Source of the DNA: Chloroflexota bacterium
Lineage (GTDB): Bacteria; Chloroflexota; Anaerolineae; Anaerolineales; Anaerolineaceae
Assembly (NCBI GenBank): GCA_012797215.1
Contig: JAAZPN010000048.1
Span: 1 to 6,090, forward strand
Length of the DNA: 6,090 bases
Direction: 5' to 3'
The position numbers and the translations under genes were made by a program. This document shows positions 1 to 5,945 of this stretch, piece by piece (within the stretch, counting starts at the first letter, position 1; each line of letters opens with the position of its first letter). The notes beneath the pieces are model-generated. The model was not told the origin of the DNA. It ran no database searches and worked only from the letters and a program-made list of their open reading frames with translations.

Positions 1-2037
1 CCACAGACCGGTGAGAACAAAATGTTCGGCGAATACCTGATCAACGCCCAGGGCGAAGACGTGGTAGCCGGCATTCGCAACACCTCCAAAATCGAAGGCC
101 TGAAAGCTGAAATCCCTGACGCTTACAACACCTTCATGGACATCACTGAAAGACTCGAAAATCACTACAAAGAAATGCAGGATGTCGAGTTCACCATTGA
201 GCGCGGCAAACTGTGGATGCTGCAAACCCGCAACGGAAAACGTTCGGCAAAGGCCGCGATTAAGATTGCTTACGACATGGTCAATGAGAACTTCATCACC
301 AAGGAAGAGGCGATCAAACGCGTTACCCCCGAACAGGTGGATCAGATGCTCCATCCGCAGTTCTCCGAGGAGGATAAGGACAAAGCCAAGAAGGCAACGG
401 GCTTGCTTGCCAAGGGCGTGGCTGCTTCCCCAGGCGCCGCGGTCGGTCAGGTTTACTTTGACGCTGACGTAGCTGAAAGAAAACACCGCGACGAAGGCCA
501 GGACGTGATTATGGTGCGTCCTTTCACCAAGCCCGATGATGTGCACGGCATGCTTGCTTCCAAGGGCATTCTCACCAGCGAAGGCGGCGCCACGTCGCAC
601 GCCGCGGTGGTTGCCCGCCAGTTTGGCGTCCCCTGCGTCGTTGGCGCTTCGATGGCGCAGATTGACCTGGAAAAGCGCCAGATGATTTCCAACGGCGTTG
701 TTATCAAAGAAGGCGATTGGATTTCCGTTGACGGCACAACCGGCGAAGCATATGTCGGCAAACTGCCGCTGACTACCCCGGATGTGACCCAGCAAAAGGA
801 ACTGATGGCGCTGCTTGATTGGGCGGATGAATTTTCCCGCCTGCAGGTCTGGGCGAACGCGGATTACCCCAAGGATGCCCGCCGAGCCCGCTCTTACGGC
901 GCGAAAGGCATTGGCCTTTGCCGCACAGAGCATATGTTCTTTGAGGTGTCCCGCTTACCGCACGTTCAGGACATGATTATGAACGCTGAACCAACCCAGA
1001 AGAAGTTGAATTCCCTGGAACTGTTGGAAGGCGCATTGAAAGCCGGTCGTTTGGAAGGCCGCCTCTTAAAGGACGATGAGAAGGCTGAATTAGCCGCGAC
1101 GATTGAAGCGGACAAGAAGGCTCTGGCCGAGGATCCAGGCGCGAAGGCCTACTTTGGCGCGCTGGACTTCATTCTGCCTCTGCAGCGGGAAGATTTCTAC
1201 GGCCTCTTCGAAGCCATGAACGGCTATCCCGTGATTATCCGCCTGATTGACCCACCTCTGCACGAATTCCTGCCTTCGATGGAATCTCTGCTGACTGAAG
1301 TCGCGACCATGCACGCTACCGGCGAGACCGAAGGGCTGGCCGCGAAAGAAAAGATGCTGGAAGTTGTCCAGGGTCTGCATGAGAGCAACCCAATGATGGG
1401 TCTGCGCGGCATTCGCCTGGGTATTGTTTATCCTGACATTATGAAGATGCAGGTCCGCGCGATTTTTGAAGCAGCCTGCGACGCAGCCAAGGCTGGCATC
1501 GTAGCGAAGCCTGAGATCATGATCCCCCTGACCGGGCATGTCAATGAACTCAAGGAAGTCCAACCAACGTTGGTTCAAATCGCCAAGGATGTTATGTCCG
1601 AGAAGGGTATCGAAGTTGCTTACAAATTCGGTACGATGATTGAAATCCCGCGCGCCGCTGTGACAGCCGCGGAAATCGCTGGTCTGGCTGAATTCTTCTC
1701 CTTTGGCACGAACGACCTGACCCAGATGACCTTCGGCTACAGCCGTGATGACGCTGAACGCAACTTCCTCGTTCGCTATGTTGAGAAAGGAATTCTTCCC
1801 AAGAACCCCTTCCAACAATTGGATCGCGACGGTGTTGGTCAGCTGATGAAGAAGGCGATTGAAGACGGCCGAGCCGTTCGCCCCAATCTTGAAGTGGGCA
1901 TCTGCGGCGAACACGGCGGCGACCCCAGCTCGATTGAGTGGTGCCATATCATTGGCAACAACTACGTCAGCTGCTCACCGTTCCGCGTCCCGCTGGCAAG
2001 ACTGGCTGCCGCGCAGTCCGCGCTCAAACACAAGTAA
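1..2037 (+). CDS. ppdK: Pyruvate, phosphate dikinase, 5'-truncated by window edge
   Basis: Catalyses pyruvate + ATP + Pi = PEP + AMP + PPi in the cytoplasm, through a phosphohistidine carried between two active sites. The frame is open from base 1; the ATG at 22 is internal, because the preceding codons (PQTGENK) already match the family. Numbering from that Met, residues 1-115 are the end of the ATP-grasp nucleotide-binding domain (NAQGEDVVAGIR; MLQTRNGKRSA). Residues 130-245 are the swivelling phosphohistidine domain, with catalytic His193 in GGATSHAAVVAR. From about 275 to 671 is the PEP/pyruvate TIM barrel: GLCRTEHMFF, RLIDPPLHEFLP, GTMIEIPRAA, FFSFGTNDLTQMTFG, and catalytic Cys628 in GICGEHGGDPSS. 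All expected catalytic residues in the visible part are present. Two oddities are an insertion of about 50 residues (about 325-380) and a PEP-synthase-like His loop. The Thr191-Ser192 pair next to the His is the site controlled by the DUF299 regulatory protein in other PPDKs; no such gene is visible here. It is followed directly by a terminator. Identity is very secure; about 200-260 N-terminal residues lie outside. Confidence 0.97.
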   Translation, partial: PQTGENKMFGEYLINAQGEDVVAGIRNTSKIEGLKAEIPDAYNTFMDITERLENHYKEMQDVEFTIERGKLWMLQTRNGKRSAKAAIKIAYDMVNENFITKEEAIKRVTPEQVDQMLHPQFSEEDKDKAKKATGLLAKGVAASPGAAVGQVYFDADVAERKHRDEGQDVIMVRPFTKPDDVHGMLASKGILTSEGGATSHAAVVARQFGVPCVVGASMAQIDLEKRQMISNGVVIKEGDWISVDGTTGEAYVGKLPLTTPDVTQQKELMALLDWADEFSRLQVWANADYPKDARRARSYGAKGIGLCRTEHMFFEVSRLPHVQDMIMNAEPTQKKLNSLELLEGALKAGRLEGRLLKDDEKAELAATIEADKKALAEDPGAKAYFGALDFILPLQREDFYGLFEAMNGYPVIIRLIDPPLHEFLPSMESLLTEVATMHATGETEGLAAKEKMLEVVQGLHESNPMMGLRGIRLGIVYPDIMKMQVRAIFEAACDAAKAGIVAKPEIMIPLTGHVNELKEVQPTLVQIAKDVMSEKGIEVAYKFGTMIEIPRAAVTAAEIAGLAEFFSFGTNDLTQMTFGYSRDDAERNFLVRYVEKGILPKNPFQQLDRDGVGQLMKKAIEDGRAVRPNLEVGICGEHGGDPSSIEWCHIIGNNYVSCSPFRVPLARLAAAQSALKHK

Positions 2038-2053
2038 ACCTGATTTGCTCAAC

Positions 2054-2085
2054 AAAAACAGGCGGCCGAAGCCGCCTGTTTTTTT
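2054..2085. terminator. Bidirectional intrinsic terminator between convergent genes
   Basis: A perfect GC-rich stem, ACAGGCGGC (2058-2066) with GCCGCCTGT (2071-2079), encloses a CGAA loop. An A-tract at 2054-2058 and a T-tract at 2079-2085 extend the pairing. Read on the + strand it ends ppdK, 16 nt after the stop codon. Read on the - strand the loop becomes the very stable cUUCGg tetraloop followed by five U's, so it can also end the transglycosylase transcript, whose stop lies about 70 nt away. The stretch 2086-2156 holds nothing else that I can recognise. Confidence 0.92.
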
Positions 2086-2156
2086 ATCTATGTTTGGTTG
2101 AATCAGTCACCCGCTCAGAACGTCAGAGTGTCTTATAAAGACCTTAGGATGACTTA

Positions 2157-4649
2157 CTACTTCCCGTAAAGGCGCGCGTACTGCGCGAAGATTTCTGCGA
2201 TTTTTCGTACGTAGATGCGTGATTCCAGGTAGCGAATTGAGCCGACAAACAAATCAGGGTCTTCGCCAGCGATTTCCTTCCACTCGCGGGCGCTAAGAGG
2301 CCCACTGTTGTAGGCTGCCAGGGCCGCATACGGATCGCCATCAAAGACAAAGAATTGGCGTGCAAGGTAATTAGCGCCGAGGGTCAGGTTGTAGAGCGGT
2401 ACTCCCAGGTCTTCTGCGCTGAAGTTGGGCGGATAGTTAATTTCTGAGGCGATCGTTGCAGCGGTTTGCGGCATCAGTTGCAGCAGACCTTGCGCGCCGG
2501 CAGATGAAACCGCGAATGGTTGAAAACGACTTTCCTGGTGGATGAGGCTCAGAAGCACCAGTATCGGAATATTATAGGTATCGGCGGCTTGCTGTACCCA
2601 GGGGAGATAATACGCGCCGTAAAAACTGTAGGCAAAGTACGCGGGCAAGTTTTCCGCCTGGGGAATATCGCTGTAACCTGCCAGCGTCGCGATGGTCTGG
2701 CTGGTTTCAATTGCTGAGGCGTAGAAACCGTAATCCTGAAAAACTTTAAGCAGCCGAAAATTGTTTACAACATCCAGTCGATTATCTATTCTGAGCGACT
2801 CAAATTCTTTCCGCGCTTGCGGGTAAAACCCAAAGCTCCAATACTCCACCGCGCGCACGAATCGGGCATCCCCCCATAATTCCGCGCTGTAATCAAGGTT
2901 TACCTGCGGAGGCAGATCGAATGATGTGCGCATCCAGGCGGCGGCCACCTCGCGGGCGTTGGTCATGTCAACGCGTAAGTCCAAGGCTGCGGAGGAGGTA
3001 AAAGCTTCCTTGCCTTCCATGAGTTCAACAGCGCGCAAGCCATAATACCCGGCAGGGTCAGCCGCGGCTGCTGAAATCCAGTACTCCGTGGCTTTTTCCG
3101 GGTTTCCTTGAGCCTGACTTACTTTCCCAAGCCAAAGATATGCCCCTGCACTCTCGAGAGGTTCTATTGCCAGTAAAACAGCGCGATTTAAGGAGTTCAG
3201 GGATGCAGGCAGGTCACCACGGCGGAAATGAAGGATGCCAGCAAAGAACGCGCCCTGAAAAGATTGTTCTGAAGATGGATAGTTCAGCGCTATTCGGTCC
3301 CATGTCTGAGCGGCTTCCTCCAGCTTTCCCTGGATTTCGAGGTATCTTCCAGCAGTGAATAGCAAGCTAGGAGCGTAAATAGCCTGGGGCTGCTGCGAGA
3401 CATAATCCAGGGCAGTTTTTGCAGCAAGGTCGATATGGTTCATATAAAAATACTGCGTATAGACGATATCCTCGATGGCATGGGAGAGGTAATTGCTCTT
3501 GGGGAAATCGTTGATTAATTTCTTCCAGAGCGCGACTGCGGTTTGGTCTTGCGAAGTTCCGAGACTTTGGTTTAATGCAAAACGTTCCTCGGAGTTCAGC
3601 GCGGCTAATTCCAAACCTTTCGCCCGAACCGCGAGCGCCTGGTAATAAAGCGCTTTATCTTCTTCTACGCCGCCAACTGAAAGGTACCGCGTAAAAGCTT
3701 CGTTTGCCAGGTCGTACTGCCCTCTGAAATAATTGATAAGACCGCGCTGAAGCTCATCAACAGTCTGTTCAGCGTCCAACAGCGCGAGTACCGCGGAAAA
3801 GGCGTCGTAGGTTTCAGGATAATTATTGACGGCGTGCTGGTAGTACCCAAAGCCTTCTTCAACTGAACCCTGCGCGATGGAAACCCTTCCAAGCAACAAG
3901 TCAAGCTGCGCTTTCAGGTAAATATCGTCAGTGCGGGTGTAAACGTCCCGGTAAATGGCAGCTGCCTGGTTTAGTTGGCTTAGTTTTTCGTAGGCCTTGC
4001 CGACTTTAATGGCCAGGGACGCATTCTGATTAGCGTCCGAAGCCAGGAATGCAGCGGAGTAAGCTTCCAAGGCCAGTTCATTTTCATCATTCAGAGCGCG
4101 CAGGTCGCCAATTTGCTCAAACACAACAGCGTCAAGCACGCCTGGCCGGGCTTGTTGGTAAGCTGTCAGATATTCAATGGCTTGTGGTAGGGCGTTCTCT
4201 GATATGGAAATTTGTCCTAACAGGTAATGTGCCCTAGCGGCTGGCAGGGTCTCGGGATATGTCTGGATGAGCTCGAGCAAAAGGGGTTTTGCCTGGAAGT
4301 AATCCTCAAGCTTGAAATACGTGAGCCCCTGACCATAAAGGCCGGCCGCGCGCTGCGCTGCCGAACCCGAGCTTTTTGCTCTGGCGTAAGCCTCAAGCGC
4401 CGCGGAATAGTCACCAAATTGCAGCGCGGCGTCAGCATCCGCCAGTCGGGCTTCATCTGGTGTTGGGGCTGCTGTCGGAGCGCTGGCAGGTTCCTCCTGG
4501 GCGAGAGCAGTCGTTGGAGTGCTGGTAAATGTTGGCGCCTGAGTTGGAATAGGCGCCTGGGTTGGCACTGCAGGCGCGGCGCAGGCGCTGAGAACAACAA
4601 GCGCCCCAAGCAGTAAAAGCAAAGAACGAAAAAGTCCCTTAGACTTCAT
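2157..4649 (-). CDS. Slt70-type lytic transglycosylase lipoprotein with TPR-like superhelix
   Basis: Predicted membrane-anchored murein transglycosylase (GH23, family 1 type) that cleaves MurNAc-GlcNAc links to leave 1,6-anhydro ends. The 830-residue protein starts with a lipoprotein signal: basic MKSKGLFR, a Leu-rich core, and lipobox LSAC with Cys23. A Pro/Thr/Ala-rich linker follows (24-65) with a repeated PTQAP. Residues about 68-670 form helical TPR-like repeats, clearest at 137-170, 208-240, 245-279, 425-459, 465-496 and 501-532; GYYGLRA (535-541) is typical of Slt proteins. The SLT domain covers about 680-825, with catalytic Glu706 in HQESRF, then SSAGAQGLLQLMPQTA (715-730), GANYL (758-762), AAYNSGP (778-784) and YLESRIYVRKI. 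The ATG at 4649 is chosen because it gives an intact signal peptide and sits just after a promoter. A TTG at 4694 would add 15 residues that spoil the signal and overlap the promoter. No Shine-Dalgarno is visible. E. coli Slt70 has the same order of domains but is soluble; here the enzyme is lipid-tethered. The gene is monocistronic, between terminators. Confidence 0.93.
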   Translation of the reverse strand: MKSKGLFRSLLLLLGALVVLSACAAPAVPTQAPIPTQAPTFTSTPTTALAQEEPASAPTAAPTPDEARLADADAALQFGDYSAALEAYARAKSSGSAAQRAAGLYGQGLTYFKLEDYFQAKPLLLELIQTYPETLPAARAHYLLGQISISENALPQAIEYLTAYQQARPGVLDAVVFEQIGDLRALNDENELALEAYSAAFLASDANQNASLAIKVGKAYEKLSQLNQAAAIYRDVYTRTDDIYLKAQLDLLLGRVSIAQGSVEEGFGYYQHAVNNYPETYDAFSAVLALLDAEQTVDELQRGLINYFRGQYDLANEAFTRYLSVGGVEEDKALYYQALAVRAKGLELAALNSEERFALNQSLGTSQDQTAVALWKKLINDFPKSNYLSHAIEDIVYTQYFYMNHIDLAAKTALDYVSQQPQAIYAPSLLFTAGRYLEIQGKLEEAAQTWDRIALNYPSSEQSFQGAFFAGILHFRRGDLPASLNSLNRAVLLAIEPLESAGAYLWLGKVSQAQGNPEKATEYWISAAAADPAGYYGLRAVELMEGKEAFTSSAALDLRVDMTNAREVAAAWMRTSFDLPPQVNLDYSAELWGDARFVRAVEYWSFGFYPQARKEFESLRIDNRLDVVNNFRLLKVFQDYGFYASAIETSQTIATLAGYSDIPQAENLPAYFAYSFYGAYYLPWVQQAADTYNIPILVLLSLIHQESRFQPFAVSSAGAQGLLQLMPQTAATIASEINYPPNFSAEDLGVPLYNLTLGANYLARQFFVFDGDPYAALAAYNSGPLSAREWKEIAGEDPDLFVGSIRYLESRIYVRKIAEIFAQYARLYGK
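4530..4565 (-). repeat. Two tandem 18-bp units encoding PTQAPI-PTQAPT
   Basis: Copies 4548-4565 and 4530-4547 match at 14 of 18 bases and code for residues 29-40 of the lipoprotein, within the linker after the lipobox. Most differences are third-position changes, so the peptide is kept while the DNA drifts. The unit probably works as a flexible spacer between membrane anchor and superhelix, and its copy number may vary between strains. Confidence 0.75.
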
Positions 4650-4655
4650 GCAGGT

Positions 4656-4684
4656 TTTATAACGGATAGATTCCGCTTTGTCAA
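4656..4684 (-). promoter_or_regulatory. Sigma-70-type promoter of the transglycosylase, predicted leaderless
   Basis: On the - strand a perfect -35 hexamer TTGACA (4684-4679) is followed by a 17-bp spacer and a -10 hexamer TATAAA (4661-4656, five of six to consensus). Six bases, ACCTGC, separate the -10 from the ATG at 4649, so the expected start of transcription falls on the A of that ATG. This agrees with the lack of any Shine-Dalgarno sequence and supports the chosen start codon. The positions are seen directly; the use of the promoter is inferred. Confidence 0.82.
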
Positions 4685-4708
4685 ACACTACCAAAGGTAA
4701 AATGATAA

Positions 4709-4737
4709 AAATCGCCGCCCAGAAGGCGGCTTTTTTT
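4709..4737. terminator. Intrinsic terminator of the ndk/arsC-like operon
   Basis: Stem GCCGCC (4714-4719) with GGCGGC (4725-4730) encloses the loop CAGAA. On the - strand it lies 30 nt after the stop of the upstream-transcribed fusion gene and is followed by GATTTTTATCATTTT, a usable U-rich tail. On the + strand seven T's follow the stem, but no + strand gene reads into it, so its likely job is ending the - strand operon and insulating the promoter that begins about 25 nt further on. Confidence 0.85.
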
Positions 4738-4760
4738 ATATGCGAAATTGTTTAGATCAA

Positions 4761-5498
4761 TCAAGCGTATTCCTTCAGTACCGGCGGAATTGCAGCCCGG
4801 ATTAGTTTGAGTGTCTTGCGGAAAGCTGCCAGCTTTTCCGCGTCGCTGCCCTCCACCGCGGCAGGGTCCTCAAAGCCAATGTGCAGGCGGTTGCCTGTGC
4901 CTATCCACAGCGGACAGGTCTCGCGTGCATTATCACAAACTGTAATGATGAGGTCAAAATCTTTATCCCTGAAAACCTCAACGGATTTTGGCTCACCCTG
5001 GTGGAATAAACCCGCTTCTTCCAGTACCTTGACGGCGTAAGGATTGATTACAGCGGCCGGGTTGGTTCCCGCGCTGTAGGCGACCCACTTGTCCCAGCAA
5101 TCGTTATTTACAACTGCCTCAGCAATCTGGCTGCGCGCTGAGTTGCCTGTGCACAGAATAAGGACTTTTTTGCGCTGCTGCAGTTCGTCCTCTTCCGGGA
5201 GAGACTGCGGACCAAGAGCTTTTTGATTAGCGTCTTCGCTGACGAGAATTTCGTTTTCGAAACCGCCGGATTCCATCTCCTGTAGAAGCTCGAGCGCTTT
5301 CTGTTCATCCTCCGCGCGCACAAGTACCTCCGCTATGCCAAGATCGCCGATGGTCAGTCCATAAATCTTACCGGCAGCTTCCTGGCTGACGCTGGCCGGG
5401 ATGCCCTGGGCTTCCAGGAACCCCCGGATGATCTCGCCATCTACCAGGCCTTTGGCGCGGTAAACCACCACTAAATCTGATAAACCATGTTCTGTCAT
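4761..5498 (-). CDS. DUF2007 domain fused to thioredoxin-type arsenate reductase / LMW phosphatase
   Basis: This is a 245-residue fusion. Residues about 7-75 match DUF2007 (PF09413; a small alpha/beta domain annotated as a putative signal transducer): VVVYRAKGLVDGEIIRGFLEAQGIPA and, at the end, EVLVRAEDEQKALELLQEM. After a charged linker (about 76-109) comes an LMW-phosphatase fold. Its CX5R P-loop is CTGNSARS (nucleophile Cys116, Arg122), and VCDNARETCP holds Cys188 and Cys195 seven residues apart, as in the redox pair of S. aureus ArsC (Cys82/Cys89). GFEDPA (209-214) supplies the Asp-Pro acid motif. The three-Cys pattern favours thioredoxin-coupled arsenate reductase over a plain tyrosine phosphatase. 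The P-loop Cys of CTGNSCRS is Ala here, but that Cys (Cys15 in S. aureus) is not one of the redox triad. The chosen ATG overlaps the ndk stop as ATGA, with GGA 7 nt upstream; an ATG at 5510 would add four residues and is possible. No arsR, arsB or acr3 gene is in view, so the arsenate role is inferred. Confidence 0.85.
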   Translation of the reverse strand: MTEHGLSDLVVVYRAKGLVDGEIIRGFLEAQGIPASVSQEAAGKIYGLTIGDLGIAEVLVRAEDEQKALELLQEMESGGFENEILVSEDANQKALGPQSLPEEDELQQRKKVLILCTGNSARSQIAEAVVNNDCWDKWVAYSAGTNPAAVINPYAVKVLEEAGLFHQGEPKSVEVFRDKDFDLIITVCDNARETCPLWIGTGNRLHIGFEDPAAVEGSDAEKLAAFRKTLKLIRAAIPPVLKEYA

Positions 5499-5944
5499 TC
5501 GTAAATCCATTTCTCGATATCACGGGTCCAAGCGACAATCTCTTCCGGCTTGAACCACAAGGCAATTTCAACCTCCGCGTTCTCGGGAGAATCAGAGGCG
5601 TGCGTGATGTTAAATCTGGCCTGCAGCGCGTAGTCGTGCCTTATCGTGCCTGGCGCGGCCTCTGTGCCGCGGGTCTTGCCCATGGTCTGGCGAATAGCGG
5701 CAATCGCGTCGGGGCCTTCCCAAACCATTGCCATAACTGGTGATGCAGTAATGAAAGCAATCAGGGCATTGTAAAATGGTTTTCCAGCGTGGACGGCATA
5801 GTGCGCTTTAGCCAGTTCCTGGCTGACCCGTAGAAAACGGGCCGCCGTCAGTCTCAAGCCGCGCTCTTCCAACGCTGTGATGACTTTTCCAATTAAACCG
5901 CGCTGCACGCCGTCAGGTTTTACCAATACCAGGGATCTTTCCAT
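5495..5944 (-). CDS. ndk: Nucleoside diphosphate kinase
   Basis: Transfers the gamma phosphate from ATP to nucleoside diphosphates through a phosphohistidine, balancing cytoplasmic NTP and dNTP pools. The protein has 149 residues, close to the usual length of about 140-150. It opens MERSLVLVKPDGVQRGLIG (Lys9). Substrate-site residues expected for the family are visible: Tyr49, Phe57 (GKPFYNAL), Arg85, Thr91, Arg102 and Asn112. The catalytic His115 lies in NITHASDSPENAEVEIALWF. The loop reads GKTRGTEAAPGTIRHDYA where most homologues have TNP and RGDF, a variation that spares the phosphate-contacting Thr and Arg. The start at ATG 5944 is fixed by a GGAG six nt upstream; a TTG at 5956 would lie on that site. 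It sits 1 nt after the preceding gene and its TGA overlaps the next ATG, so it is the middle gene of a translationally coupled operon. Confidence 0.97.
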   Translation of the reverse strand: MERSLVLVKPDGVQRGLIGKVITALEERGLRLTAARFLRVSQELAKAHYAVHAGKPFYNALIAFITASPVMAMVWEGPDAIAAIRQTMGKTRGTEAAPGTIRHDYALQARFNITHASDSPENAEVEIALWFKPEEIVAWTRDIEKWIYE

Positions 5945-5945
5945 G

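Noticed and set aside
22..24. ATG as the start of the dikinase gene
   Set aside because: The frame is open upstream to base 1 with family-like residues, and the ATP-grasp domain would be missing; the gene simply begins outside the window.
1090..1947. A long (285-codon) open frame antisense to ppdK
   Set aside because: It lies wholly opposite well-conserved PPDK codons, shows no recognisable domain, and is explained by the biased codon use of the real gene.
4499..4600. Repeated GTTGG/GGCGCC motifs as a possible regulatory repeat or array
   Set aside because: They are in frame and code for the Pro/Thr/Gln/Ala linker, with mostly third-position differences; no spacer structure of a CRISPR or iteron kind.
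4227..4616. A 129-codon + strand open frame opposite the 5' part of the transglycosylase gene
   Set aside because: The - strand frame has a clear lipobox, linker and TPR-like repeats; the + strand product is Arg/Cys/Trp-rich, with no family features.
4650..4694. TTG start adding 15 residues to the transglycosylase
   Set aside because: The extension would cover the promoter and put charged residues before an otherwise perfect lipoprotein signal.
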